A stretch of 64,000 nt of DNA from Psychrobacter sp. JCM 18902 (GCF_904846615.1 NZ_CAJHBK010000001.1:1054001-1118000), one strand, 5' to 3'; positions 46,814 to 56,477 are shown, counted from the stretch's first letter. Numbers and translations are program-made. Notes: generated by a model from the letters alone, not told the origin.

Positions 46814-48589
46814 TTACACACAGCAAGAGCAATTACGTTTGGTTTTCGACATTTTACCGATGCCGGGATTAAAGCTATTGGTTGGGTCTAGACTTTTATA
46901 GAAATTCTGCAAATCAGGCTCTGCTTCGTATAGATGACCGACATTATGCTCAGCAGGATATTTGGCTCCGCGTGCGCTCAATAGCTCTAACATCATCTTT
47001 TTAACAAGCTTGGCATCACTGCCCTTCTTTAAAATATAATCTTGATGAAACACATAGCAAAAGAAATGTCCGTAATACAGCTTCATCTCTAAGTGCTTTT
47101 CAATTTCTTCAGGCAAGCTTTCAAGCCACTCTAACTCGTTACGTGGTATGGCAATATCCAGCGCTAATATCTCACCGACTTCTTTTTCATGTATGACTTC
47201 ATAGCGTAATGCGGCACCGGCTGCGGCAAAACGATTTAAAAGTGCGCTTTCTGATTCTTCCTGACTACATTCAAAATAGTTACCCGTATCCGACGCATCA
47301 AAAAACGTCTTCAGAAAATCTTGAGCCTCTGCTATACCTTCATCACTCATTTTTATGATGAGGTGATGCTCGTATTGATTGCGGTACTCCATCATGCGCT
47401 TGGGCAAATGCTTTGGAAATAGAGTAGCGATAAACTGCATGACTTTGTCAGTGAAATGCTTTGGCATCCATGACCATTTATGGAACTTTGCGTCCATAGC
47501 GCCTTTGATAGAAAACAATCTAGGTAAGGCATTTGTACCGAGATGCTTAATACTCAGGAACGTGTCCTTGCCATACTTAGCAGATACATCAAATATATCA
47601 CGATGCATATACTCACCCACTTCAGGGATATTGTCGAAGCTTGATAGTATCTGCCTTCTGAGCTGTGCAAGCTCACTCACACTGTTAGTGCCTATGTAGA
47701 AGGTTTGCTCTTTTGCCGCTATTGGATAAGTGTCAAGACGTACTGCAAACACAGCAAGCTTGCCAGCACAGCCACTGGCTTCATACAGTCTGCGCTTGTC
47801 CGCATTAAAGCGACTGGGCGTGCTTGCATCAACATCTTTTACTCGGGCGATGTACTCTCTGTCAGATGCAAGCTTACCAGTGTCAGGTAATTCTTTTTTA
47901 TCAAAATGACCGTTTTGCAAATTTGTTAATATTTCTTCAGGAGTATCACCCAACTCGACGTCTAGATGATTGACTAGCACCAGTTGACCGTGTTCATTTA
48001 TTTGGGCAAACATAGCAAGCTCGGTGTAAGCAGGCCCTCTTTTAACCAGCGCCCCACCAGAGTTATTAGATATACCACCAATAATAGACGCACCTAACGT
48101 CGAGGAACCAATGACGGAGTGAGGCGCTCTATTGACAATATTAAGCTGACTTTGCAACTGATGCAATGTCGCCCCAGGCAAGCTAATCACTTGCTCGTTG
48201 TCATTCACCAAATACAACTGGTTTATGGCAAGCGTATTAATCACCACAACGGGTCTATCGTAGTCATTACCGCTCGGTGTTGATCCTTCAGTCAGGCCTG
48301 TTTTTGCCGCTTGCATAATGATAATACAGTCGCCTTCAACGCACACTTCTAGGCTACGCCAAATGTCCAGCAATGTTTGTGGAAACAAAACCGCTAAGGC
48401 ACTGCCGCCGCCAGAGCGCCACCCCATTCTATAGTGCTCATTTTTCTCTGGATCAGCCTGTACATTACTCGCGCCTAGCAAGTTGGTTAGTTTATCTAGC
48501 ACCTGATCAGGACTGAGCATGCCTTGAGAAGCGTGATTTGACGAAGATATATGACGCTCCTTATTTTGTAATGGTGTGTCATTCATCAT
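46814..48589 (-). CDS. dld: D-lactate dehydrogenase, FAD-dependent, quinone-linked
   Basis: A 591-residue membrane-associated flavoprotein that oxidises D-lactate. It has the FAD-binding PCMH-type domain (LEVCVEGDCIIIMQAAKTGLTEGSTPSG, SVIGSSTLGASIIGGISNNSGGALVKRGPAYTEL) and the Dld membrane-binding C-terminal domain (HNVGHLYEAEPDLQNFYKSLDPTNSFNPGIGKMSK). The tail ends in a Cys-rich NCSCCV. The start overlaps the lldP stop by four bases, indicating coupling. Confidence 0.95.
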   Translation of the reverse strand: MMNDTPLQNKERHISSSNHASQGMLSPDQVLDKLTNLLGASNVQADPEKNEHYRMGWRSGGGSALAVLFPQTLLDIWRSLEVCVEGDCIIIMQAAKTGLTEGSTPSGNDYDRPVVVINTLAINQLYLVNDNEQVISLPGATLHQLQSQLNIVNRAPHSVIGSSTLGASIIGGISNNSGGALVKRGPAYTELAMFAQINEHGQLVLVNHLDVELGDTPEEILTNLQNGHFDKKELPDTGKLASDREYIARVKDVDASTPSRFNADKRRLYEASGCAGKLAVFAVRLDTYPIAAKEQTFYIGTNSVSELAQLRRQILSSFDNIPEVGEYMHRDIFDVSAKYGKDTFLSIKHLGTNALPRLFSIKGAMDAKFHKWSWMPKHFTDKVMQFIATLFPKHLPKRMMEYRNQYEHHLIIKMSDEGIAEAQDFLKTFFDASDTGNYFECSQEESESALLNRFAAAGAALRYEVIHEKEVGEILALDIAIPRNELEWLESLPEEIEKHLEMKLYYGHFFCYVFHQDYILKKGSDAKLVKKMMLELLSARGAKYPAEHNVGHLYEAEPDLQNFYKSLDPTNSFNPGIGKMSKTKRNCSCCV

Positions 48590-50289
48590 GCCAAGGGACC
48601 TTGAAAACCAAAAATGTAAATGGCGGCCATGACGATGATGCCACAGAACAACACATAGTATATGGTGGGTAAAATAGTACGCCTAAGTGTGGCGCCCTCC
48701 ATACCAAGTAAACCCACCGTTGCTGATGCAGCAACTACGTTATGTATGGCAACCATATTACCGGCTGCGGCACCAACCGCTTGCGCCGCGATGATTAGAG
48801 AAGGTGAAATATGTAAGCTCATGGCGGCTTCATATTGGAATTGACTGAACATCATATTAGATACGGTATTAGAGCCGGCGATAAATGCACCTAAAGCACC
48901 GATGGTTGCACTAATCAATGGAAAAATATTACCAAAAGTACCTGAAAACAACTCTGCACTGGCGACTGGCATACTTGCCACATCTGATAAGTTTATGCCT
49001 GAATTAATAAAAATCCTAACCATTGGGATCGTAAAAATAAGTACAAAACCTGCCCCTAATACGGTCTTACCTGATTCTTTAAAGGCATTATTTAGGGCGC
49101 TGACGGGCTTTCTAGTTTGAAAAGCGGCAGCAACCAAAGCACTAATTAGTAACAAGCCGCCTGGTAAGTATAAAGGACTAAAACTGGCACTGATATCTGT
49201 CTCACCTAAAATCGAGGTTAGGTCTACTGCCACACTGTTAAGTAAATACTGAAAGCCTGTAAATACTCTTGAAAACACCAGTAAAAGGGCAACCAGTAAA
49301 TAAGGGAACCATGCCATAAGGGTGGACATCTTCTTATCACTCAAGGTCAGCGTAGTATCTTCTTTACTAACCACTAACTTACCAAGCCATTCACTCGGCC
49401 AGTTTTTTTGCGGTTCAAAATCCCATGTGGTTTTTGGTACCAAAAACCCTCTTTTAGCAGCATTAACAACAATAGTAATACTGACCAAGCCACCGACCAG
49501 TGACGGAAACTCTGGCCCTAAAAAAACACCAGTTATCATATAAGGGATTGTAAATGCCAAGCCTGCAAAAATCGCAAACGGCCAAATCGCAAAGCCTTCC
49601 CGCCAGCTTTTGTTTTTACCAAAGAAGCGAGTGAGCATCATCACCATAAAAAGTGGCATAAACGTACCAATGACACCGTGAATAATGGCGACTTGACTGG
49701 TAATCAGTTGTAAAAATTCGCCCCACTGTACTCCTTCTTGTGCCAGTTGAGCGCTAATGGCAGCTTTATCTAACCCATCATTTACCCCTATCACAATAGG
49801 CGTACCGACCGCACCAAATGATACAGGTGTACTTTGTATCATCATTCCCATCAACACCGCACCCAGCGCCGGAAATCCTACTGCCACCAGCAAAGGCGCT
49901 GCAATAGCGGCAGCTGTACCAAAACCAGAGGCACCCTCAAGAAAGCAGCCAAAGCACCATGCAATAATAATGGCTTGCACACGCCTATCTGGCGATACAT
50001 TAGTAAACCCAGCACGGATAACAGCGATTGCACCAGTATGTTTTAATGTATTCAACAAAAAAATAGCCCCAAAGACTATCCACAATACCGAAACCGTAAT
50101 GACCAAACCCTGAATAATAGATGATGACACTCGGTTAAGCGTCATATCCCATATAAAAATGGCAAGCGCAGCGGTAACCACTAAAATGATTGGCGTTGTT
50201 TTTTTAGCTGACCATTGCAAACCTATCAGAAAAATACCACAGAGAACGATTGGCAGTAATGCCAAAAGCCCATATATTGTTTGATTCAA
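48586..50289 (-). CDS. lldP: L-lactate permease
   Basis: A lactate-proton symporter of the LctP family with about 12 to 14 membrane segments. Conserved strings are CFGCFLEGASGFGTAAAIAAPLLVAVGFPALGAV, STPVSFGAVGTPI, GALGAFIAGSNTVSNMMFSQFQ and AAQAVGAAAGNMVAIHNVVAA. The start chosen is the TTG at 50289 (NQTIYGLLALLP follows) because AAAAGGAT lies seven bases upstream; the frame extends to a TTG at 50328. It is the first gene of the lactate operon. Confidence 0.94.
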   Translation of the reverse strand: MNQTIYGLLALLPIVLCGIFLIGLQWSAKKTTPIILVVTAALAIFIWDMTLNRVSSSIIQGLVITVSVLWIVFGAIFLLNTLKHTGAIAVIRAGFTNVSPDRRVQAIIIAWCFGCFLEGASGFGTAAAIAAPLLVAVGFPALGAVLMGMMIQSTPVSFGAVGTPIVIGVNDGLDKAAISAQLAQEGVQWGEFLQLITSQVAIIHGVIGTFMPLFMVMMLTRFFGKNKSWREGFAIWPFAIFAGLAFTIPYMITGVFLGPEFPSLVGGLVSITIVVNAAKRGFLVPKTTWDFEPQKNWPSEWLGKLVVSKEDTTLTLSDKKMSTLMAWFPYLLVALLLVFSRVFTGFQYLLNSVAVDLTSILGETDISASFSPLYLPGGLLLISALVAAAFQTRKPVSALNNAFKESGKTVLGAGFVLIFTIPMVRIFINSGINLSDVASMPVASAELFSGTFGNIFPLISATIGALGAFIAGSNTVSNMMFSQFQYEAAMSLHISPSLIIAAQAVGAAAGNMVAIHNVVAASATVGLLGMEGATLRRTILPTIYYVLFCGIIVMAAIYIFGFQGPLA

Positions 50290-50501
50290 AATTACATCCT
50301 TTTGATTGTGTGATCTTCCCTGAACCAAGTCATCGAAGCCTTTATTTTAACGAACCCATGATGACTAAGTTGTATTAAATATTCACAAATAGGGATTGCT
50401 TATTTACTAAATCTGTCTTGTAGACAAAGCTGAGCACGACTTGCGACAGTTTATGTCCCAATGTTAAAAATGCCCTGAAATAGTCTACGCCTTGTTAATT
50501 C

Positions 50502-50520
50502 ATTGATATATTGCATCAAT
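50502..50520. promoter_or_regulatory. Candidate LysR-type operator between lldP and its regulator
   Basis: ATTGAT-N7-ATCAAT is a perfect palindrome with the T-N11-A core typical of LysR-type sites, in the divergent promoter region 64 bases before the regulator start. Confidence 0.5.
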
Positions 50521-50542
50521 GGACAATGTTATTTTCCTTTTT

Positions 50543-50551
50543 TGCTATAAT
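50543..50551 (+). promoter_or_regulatory. Extended -10 promoter element of the LysR gene
   Basis: TGCTATAAT lies 33 bases before the GTG start. The -35 is poor, as is common with extended -10 promoters. Confidence 0.5.
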
Positions 50552-50583
50552 TAGAAACACATTACTACAATTGGAGAACAAGT

Positions 50584-51489
50584 GTGACCAAAGCTGACGA
50601 CATGATTTTATTCGTTCAAGTTGTCGAAGAAGGGTCATTCTCTAGAGTCGCTGAAAAATTATCATTGACGAACTCGGTAGTGAGCAAGCGCATTGCGAGA
50701 TTAGAAGAGAACTTAAATACACAACTGCTTTATAGAACCACTAGAAAGTTGAGCTTAACCGATGCAGGCAGGGCGCTTTATAACAAAGCTAAAATTGCTA
50801 AATCCGCCTTTCAAGAAGCTGAAAATGCTGTCACGGGTTACGGCGAAGATATGAAAGGCCATATACGTATAACCATGCCTGTGGTCTCTGCGAATTTCAT
50901 ATTTAGCGAATCTATTGCCGAATTCTGTAAACAACACCCTGAAGTATCAGTAGAGTTACAAATTACCAATCGATTGGTTGACTTGATAGAGGAAGGATTT
51001 GATTTGGCACTAAGGACCGCTGTGCTTGAAGATTCTTCACTCATTGCAAGGCGCCTTATAGATAGCCAGTGGATTATATGCGCGACTCCAGCCTATTTAG
51101 AGCAACATGGTGCGCCTCAAACTCCTGAACAGTTACAAAATCATGAGTGCTTGGTTTATAAGTTTGATAATACGGCTAACAGTACATGGCCGCTATATAT
51201 AGACGGCAAAGAGCAATTAATATCTGTCCCTGGTCGGTTTCATAGCAATCATCTGAGTGCAATTAAACAAGCCGCGCTTAGCGATTTAGGTATCGCTTTT
51301 TTACCACAAGTGTTGATCTATGAGGAGATACAGAAAAATACACTCACGCAGATTTTACAATGTTTTACCAGCAAGAAGCTGGGGCTATATGCGGTTTATC
51401 CTAAGGCCAGACAACCGGATCAAAAGTTAAAACTGCTCGTTGCACATTTACGAGACTCATTACATCAAAAACAGGCTTACTACTACTAA
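50584..51489 (+). CDS. LysR-family regulator, probably of lactate use
   Basis: A 301-residue LysR-type regulator with the N-terminal winged helix-turn-helix (FVQVVEEGSFSRVAEKLSLTNSVVSKRIARLEENL) and a periplasmic-binding-like effector domain. It is divergent from lldP with a LysR-type palindrome in between, so control of the lactate operon is likely by context. In E. coli the equivalent regulator (LldR) is from the GntR family. It starts with GTG, supported by TTGGAGAA. Confidence 0.9.
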   Translation: MTKADDMILFVQVVEEGSFSRVAEKLSLTNSVVSKRIARLEENLNTQLLYRTTRKLSLTDAGRALYNKAKIAKSAFQEAENAVTGYGEDMKGHIRITMPVVSANFIFSESIAEFCKQHPEVSVELQITNRLVDLIEEGFDLALRTAVLEDSSLIARRLIDSQWIICATPAYLEQHGAPQTPEQLQNHECLVYKFDNTANSTWPLYIDGKEQLISVPGRFHSNHLSAIKQAALSDLGIAFLPQVLIYEEIQKNTLTQILQCFTSKKLGLYAVYPKARQPDQKLKLLVAHLRDSLHQKQAYYY

Positions 51490-51510
51490 GTAATAAGCCT
51501 GTTTTTGATG
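51463..51510. terminator. Terminator overlapping the 3' end of the LysR gene
   Basis: Perfect 17-bp arms CATCAAAAACAGGCTTA and TAAGCCTGTTTTTGATG. The left arm lies inside the last codons of the gene. Confidence 0.75.
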
Positions 51511-51598
51511 TATATAAAAAAACTAATAAAGCGGTCTTAAAATTAAAGAGATAGTGAAGAGTTTTTTATGGGCAATAAAAACTGGTCTGATATTATTT

Positions 51599-53980
51599 TT
51601 AATAATCCACAGTGTAGCTCAACCCGTAAGTTGTACCCGATGCAGGCAAACGATTCAAATCGCCATAGGTTATTTGATGATAAACCGTTAGATAATCCTT
51701 ATTGAGTAAGTTATAAATCCCATAGTCTACTCGACCTACCGGCATTTTGACTTGTCCTAATACATCAAGTGTCATATAACCTGTGACTGGTAATGCACTA
51801 GAATCAGGATCTTTTTGTTGATCCTTAAAGGCTTTATTATTACCGCCAATTGCTAATGCTTGTAGACGTACATTGCTGCCTTCATCGAAGTTATATTGTG
51901 TAAATGCCGTGCCTTTAAGGGGTGTCAAGCGTACGGCATCAAGCTCCAACCAATCACCATCTTTATCATACTGACCACGAGTATAGGCAACACTGCCACC
52001 CAATTGCCATTGATCATCAATATCATGGCTGAGCGAACCTTCTATTCCGTAGACGCGCTCATCAGTATCGACCACTTCTACCGTATAGTCATTGGTAAAG
52101 CGTACCGTTTTATCTGATTTATTATAAAAACCGCTCAATCGTGCAGCAGTATTGCCATGCTTGCCCTGCCAGCCCAACTCGTAATTGTCGATTGCGATAG
52201 GTTGTACATTGTCTGAGTTGACGACAAAGCCTGCCCGTACATCACGTAGCGCACGCTGAATGTCAGCAGTGGTAAAGCCTTGTGAAAAATTGGCAAATAC
52301 TTGGTCATTTGGGGTTAATTGATAGCTGGTACCGATATTAAATAGGGTTTTATCGTGGTCTGTATTGCCCTTTTCCACTTGACCAGCCTGATAGTCAATG
52401 CCATAAGCATCGCTGACACCACTGATGCGAGGATCATTAAAATACTCTTCGAGCAATTGCTCATAAATGGGCGTGAAAGTAGCCGTTTCTGCTTTCAATT
52501 TTTGATAGCGCACGCCAGCACTGGTATGCCATTTATCAGTGATATCTATATCGGCATTGACAAAAGCGCCCCATTTATCAATGGTGGTATCTGGTCCACC
52601 ATTATAAGATAGTCCGTTGGTTTGAGCGCTCAAACCATTACTAGCAAGAAACGTGTTTAAGTCTTGCCCTTCATAGGTTTGCTCACTTTTTTCGCGTTCA
52701 AAATCAGCCCCATAGCTAAACAGTGTCTTTTTACCCGCAATTTCACTATCCGTTTGCATAGCGGCACGCAAACCCATCACCTCAATATCTGCTTCTGATT
52801 GAGTGACGAATGTTGCTGCGCTCAACAGCTTACCTAGTGTGTCTTTATCAGTCAGACCATTGGCAGCCCAAACTTCAGCTGCTTGGTCTGCTGCACTTTT
52901 CCCAGAAGGGTAAAAACGGCCTTTTTCGTCTCGATAGTACCCTGTGACGCTCAAATTTGAGCCTGCAATATCATCATTATTATAGTTAAGGTTCACTGAT
53001 GCTTTGGTGGTATAAGGCTCGTTTTCTACATTGGCACCATAAATAGCCTTTAAGGAGGGTTCTGCGCCAAATAATACTGCCAAACCATCACCATAGTCTG
53101 GACCATAGTCAGTATCCTGCTCATCATTATAGTAAGTCATTGCTAAATCAAGACGTTGGCTGTCAGTGAGCTCTATACCCAAGCTACCATTAATACTTAG
53201 CGACTCGGTATCTTGTTGGTCAGTTTGATTGACGTCTGGGCTGATGCGATTATCATGACTATCGAATTTGCCGCCCTTACGATCATAATCCAAATCTAGG
53301 CGACCATAGACTCGCTCACCGCCATAACCTAATGTCTGCCCCACATGATAACCCAATGAATCTGAGTCAACATTACGACTGCTACTGACGCCGACTCTGG
53401 TTTGTCTGATAGAGCCATAACCCACCATAGATTTTGTGACGAGATTAATCAGACCACCAGCCGCGCCAGCCCCATAAATACTGGTCGCACCAGAGAGCAC
53501 CTCTACCCGCTCAAGCTGCGCAGGGTCGATACTGTTTAGCTCGCGTGAAAGGCTGCGTGAGCCACTCAATGGCACACCGTTCAGCAAAAACTGCACGGGA
53601 CGGCCATGCATGGTCGTGCCATAGTTACTGGTTGAGCCGCTGCTTGCCCCCAAACTTGGAATCAGCTGAGCCAATATATCTCCAGTAGTACGATTGCCTG
53701 TCGCCTGCATCTGCAGCTCATTTTCGGTAATTACCTGTGTGACGGCAGGCATCTCACTAATTTTTTGTGCCAAAGCCGTTCCTGTTCTTGCTTTAGCAGT
53801 GACCGTAATGGTATTTAAAGTCACGTTTGGTAACTCACTTGAGGCGGCGTTGACAGCTAAGTCTTCTGAAAGAATCGTATTTGAAGCGATGTCCATAGCA
53901 TTGACATTGTTTTGTGCATATAGTTGCTGGCTGATACAAAGGGTAAGAAAGGATAGAGCAACTTGATGGTGGCGTTTCAT
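51599..53980 (-). CDS. TonB-dependent siderophore receptor, IutA-like
   Basis: An outer-membrane ferric-siderophore receptor. From the start at 53980 it has a signal peptide (MKRHHQVALSFLTLC, cleaved after LYAQ), a plug domain (LAQLIPSLGASSGSTSNYG, LERVEVLSGATSIYGAGAAGG) and a 22-strand barrel ending in SYTVDY. The plug wording is close to IutA, the ferric aerobactin receptor, so a hydroxamate-citrate siderophore is a fair guess. No siderophore synthesis genes are nearby, so it may take up siderophores made by others. A Fur box lies about 90 bases upstream. Confidence 0.92.
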   Translation of the reverse strand: MKRHHQVALSFLTLCISQQLYAQNNVNAMDIASNTILSEDLAVNAASSELPNVTLNTITVTAKARTGTALAQKISEMPAVTQVITENELQMQATGNRTTGDILAQLIPSLGASSGSTSNYGTTMHGRPVQFLLNGVPLSGSRSLSRELNSIDPAQLERVEVLSGATSIYGAGAAGGLINLVTKSMVGYGSIRQTRVGVSSSRNVDSDSLGYHVGQTLGYGGERVYGRLDLDYDRKGGKFDSHDNRISPDVNQTDQQDTESLSINGSLGIELTDSQRLDLAMTYYNDEQDTDYGPDYGDGLAVLFGAEPSLKAIYGANVENEPYTTKASVNLNYNNDDIAGSNLSVTGYYRDEKGRFYPSGKSAADQAAEVWAANGLTDKDTLGKLLSAATFVTQSEADIEVMGLRAAMQTDSEIAGKKTLFSYGADFEREKSEQTYEGQDLNTFLASNGLSAQTNGLSYNGGPDTTIDKWGAFVNADIDITDKWHTSAGVRYQKLKAETATFTPIYEQLLEEYFNDPRISGVSDAYGIDYQAGQVEKGNTDHDKTLFNIGTSYQLTPNDQVFANFSQGFTTADIQRALRDVRAGFVVNSDNVQPIAIDNYELGWQGKHGNTAARLSGFYNKSDKTVRFTNDYTVEVVDTDERVYGIEGSLSHDIDDQWQLGGSVAYTRGQYDKDGDWLELDAVRLTPLKGTAFTQYNFDEGSNVRLQALAIGGNNKAFKDQQKDPDSSALPVTGYMTLDVLGQVKMPVGRVDYGIYNLLNKDYLTVYHQITYGDLNRLPASGTTYGLSYTVDY

Positions 53981-54068
53981 ATTCACTTCACTTAATTGGA
54001 GGATCAAAAAGTGGTAAAAGTTATATTTAGCTAATAATGCTGTGTGTACTAACTTTGTGAACAGTATT

Positions 54069-54087
54069 GTAAATGATAATCATTGTT
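54069..54087. promoter_or_regulatory. Fur box upstream of the TonB receptor
   Basis: GTAAATGATAATCATTGTT contains the perfect core palindrome AATGATAATCATT and matches the Fur consensus at about 15 of 19 positions, in the promoter region of the receptor. Confidence 0.75.
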
Positions 54088-54216
54088 GTTTCTATAATTA
54101 TTTACAATGTTAAAAACCCCTAGTGCTTCCAAAAAATACTGCTCCATCGTCACTCAAGATTCAATATTTAAGCGGTATCCATAACTTAATTGATAGCTCT
54201 CTATATGGCTCAACAC

Positions 54217-54629
54217 TGATATATTGTTCATATCACCGAAGCGCCTGAACAAGGCTTCTTAGAGCATATGATGGCCTTGGTAGAATATAAGGTGCCAAAC
54301 GTACCAGAACGCCAAATGAGATTGAACTGACTATATTGCCGTCCTCTCAAAATGCAAACTCATTGCTATTTTTATTTCAGTGGCTTTGTTAGTTTGCTTA
54401 ATTTCGACAACGATTGGCGTAGTAGTCATGAGCTAGATGCTCAAGCTAAGGTGATTGTGATCTTTGGACGAGCGGTGGAAGCTGCTGGCGACGTCGATGT
54501 ACTATGGATTCAGAACAACAATTACCAGAAGTGGCACGCCGTGGTAGTACGCTACTGCTGGTTGCAGATGGTCAGCAGATATTAAGTGTCATTGAAATTA
54601 AAAATATGGTTAAGTCCACTATCAATTAG
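54217..54629 (+). pseudogene. kdpB: Decayed kdpB (potassium-transporting P-type ATPase B chain)
   Basis: Pieces of KdpB appear in order but in different frames. They are TEAPEQGFLEHMMALVE (KdpB GETFLDRMIALVE region), TPNEIELTIL (family TPNEIALTIL), VALLVCLISTTIG (family LVCLIPTTIG) and GRAVEAAGDVDVL (just before the phosphorylation site DKTGT, which is lost). The last is ARRGSTLLLVADGQQILSVIEIKNMVKS, ending at a TAG at 54629. Frameshifts, stops and large deletions make it nonfunctional. No kdpA, kdpC or kdpDE is nearby. Confidence 0.8.
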
Positions 54630-54664
54630 CATTAACCAAAGTGACTGTTAGCCTATAAACTTGA

Positions 54665-55180
54665 TTATTTTTCCTCACGGTATAAGATATTTTTTGCTTC
54701 TACTCTAAAATCTTCATGACTAATGGCAGGCTCAATGCTAGCTGTATTTAGGTTCACACGTGAGACAGACGCTTCTGCCTCACGATATAAGATATTCTGT
54801 GCTTCCTGTCTAAAATCACCATAACTAATAGCATTCTTGGCTTGAGCATGCTTAGCTTCAACATTAGCCTGATTGTGATTATTTTTAACTTTTGCTAGCT
54901 GTGAACTATCTGCTGCCGTCTCGTTGATTTGATGAGTAGCTACCGTAACAGGTACATGAACACTTACCATGGATGTTTGAGGGATTGTTGAAAAAAAACG
55001 AGCCGACACAAATATAGTCATTAACAACAAGACGCCCACTATGGCAAACCATTTTACATGACTCAGCAAACTGCCTTTTGCTAGCTTTGCTGTGTCGGTT
55101 GCTAATAGAGGCTCGTTATTAGAGTTACTGGATAAGCCAACACTTTCATTGATATCATTTTTATTGTCTGAGATAGTCAT
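54665..55180 (-). CDS. Single-pass membrane protein with two DFRxE-LYRE motifs
   Basis: A 171-residue unrecognised protein: polar acidic N-terminus, one membrane segment (WFAIVGVLLLMTIFVSARFF, about residues 45-64) and a hydrophilic C-terminal part with a repeated motif, AISYGDFRQEAQNILYRE (117-134) and AISHEDFRVEAKNILYRE (152-169). The same motif ends the 318-residue protein encoded upstream on the same strand, so the two are related. The topology suggests an extracytoplasmic C-terminus. The start ATG follows GGTATTGAATT, similar to the sequence before its neighbour. Confidence 0.7.
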   Translation of the reverse strand: MTISDNKNDINESVGLSSNSNNEPLLATDTAKLAKGSLLSHVKWFAIVGVLLLMTIFVSARFFSTIPQTSMVSVHVPVTVATHQINETAADSSQLAKVKNNHNQANVEAKHAQAKNAISYGDFRQEAQNILYREAEASVSRVNLNTASIEPAISHEDFRVEAKNILYREEK

Positions 55181-55332
55181 AATTCAATACCGAGTCAATC
55201 CATGTTATGAACGGCCTATCACCGTATCCTTGATCTCAGGATACGGGCTCTCGGGTATGTTGCAATGATTTTTGGTATGAGCGATAGAATTGACTGATAA
55301 GCGGCTTGAAAGCACTATTATTGTATGGCTAG

Positions 55333-55480
55333 TTGCTGATGAGTAATTTGAGAAATGGTGATAAAAATGAGATGAATTGCAGTCTAATAAGCAAAATAGC
55401 ACAGGTTATCTCAAGGTATTAAGCAGATATTTAACGCTGCTTGGCATAACTCAGTCCATTTGAATTGAGAATATGCCTTA
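55333..55480. mobile_element. Degenerate second copy of the MITE-like element
   Basis: AATGGTGATAAAAATGAGAT, ATTTAACG followed by GCTTGGCA, GTCCATTT and TTGAATTGAG occur in the same order and orientation as in 42021-42190, with internal loss and eroded ends (ATATGCCTTA in place of ACACGCCCTA). It separates the two motif-sharing membrane protein genes. The remaining bases 55181-55332 show nothing recognisable. Confidence 0.6.
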
Positions 55481-55520
55481 GATTGAATGACTAGTTGAAA
55501 TTATGAATGTGCAACAGACC

Positions 55521-56477
55521 CTAATCATTGGTCTCACGATACAAGGTACTTTGGGATTCTTCTCTAAAGTCATCATAAGTGATGGCTGCCTCAGCTGCTG
55601 GCATGGTCGATGGGGCTTCAGTAGTCTCTACCCCATTAGGATTAGTGTCTGGATTTTCAGTGGGGGATTCATCTGGTTGCGACATCACTGTCGATTTGTC
55701 TATCGCGCCTGTATCAGCAGAAGGTTGGTTATCATCGGTTACTACTACTTTGCCAGTGCTAACAGCTGGTGCTGCATCTGTCGTTGTTGTTTTCGTCTCT
55801 GTACTATCAGGTGCCATCGTTTTCGTTGAGGTCGATAGAACGCCGGTGAAAATTAGTGTTGCTACAATAATAGCAATCAATAATGAGCCAAAGATCATGC
55901 CAATAATAAGCGGTTTTTTGCTACTTACTTGCTTTTCCTTTGACTTTACTAATTGTTTAGCAATGGCACTGTCATTTACAGCGTCGTTATTATTAGATAG
56001 TTGTTCGTTTCTAACTTTTTCAGCTGCTAATCTTTCTGAATCTTGACGTTTTAAATCATCAGCATTTGCGCTGTCAGCGATATATAAAGAAGATTTACCA
56101 TTATTTGCATCAGAATCTAAAGAGTTGTCAGTATTAGCTATCGGTGCATGATTTGTCGAAAAACCCTCGTCTTTATCGTCATCAGAAAAATCTACATGAA
56201 TATCTGTGCTCACGCTTTCTTGCTCTAAATTAGCAAATAATTCTAGCTCTGTGGCGCTTAATGGCTCATACGATGAAAGATGATTGGTGTTTTTTAGTGG
56301 TTTTAATGCATTTTCTTTGAAAGTAGCGTTATCCTCATTACTATCGACATTTTCGACACGTGTGATGAAACGCTCGTAGATATTATCTTTACGCATACGC
56401 TTACGTGGCTTAGTATTAGCAATTTTGGCTAAATTTGCCTCTAACTGCGCATTAGGGCTATTTTTTTTGTCGCTCAT
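55521..56477 (-). CDS. Single-pass membrane protein with C-terminal DFRxE-LYRE motif
   Basis: A 318-residue unrecognised protein. A basic, acidic-patterned N-terminal cytoplasmic region (PRKRMRKDNIYERFITRVE, then many Asp/Asn) leads to a membrane segment near residue 200 (PLIIGMIFGSLLIAIIVATLIF). A Thr/Ala/Pro-rich linker follows, and then the C-terminal motif AITYDDFREESQSTLYRE. The motif is shared with both repeats of the next protein downstream. The linker resembles those spanning periplasm or cell wall in membrane-anchored proteins. Function is unknown. Confidence 0.72.
   Translation of the reverse strand: MSDKKNSPNAQLEANLAKIANTKPRKRMRKDNIYERFITRVENVDSNEDNATFKENALKPLKNTNHLSSYEPLSATELELFANLEQESVSTDIHVDFSDDDKDEGFSTNHAPIANTDNSLDSDANNGKSSLYIADSANADDLKRQDSERLAAEKVRNEQLSNNNDAVNDSAIAKQLVKSKEKQVSSKKPLIIGMIFGSLLIAIIVATLIFTGVLSTSTKTMAPDSTETKTTTTDAAPAVSTGKVVVTDDNQPSADTGAIDKSTVMSQPDESPTENPDTNPNGVETTEAPSTMPAAEAAITYDDFREESQSTLYRETND

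Noticed and set aside
49757..50113. Plus-strand frames antisense to lldP
   Set aside because: They are shadows of a membrane-protein gene with no ribosome-binding site or family resemblance.
54313..54340. Sequence resembling the 26488 palindromic element (ATGAGATTGA, then GACTATATTGCCG)
   Set aside because: Read in frame it encodes TPNEIELTIL, a kdpB segment, so the likeness to the repeat is coincidental.
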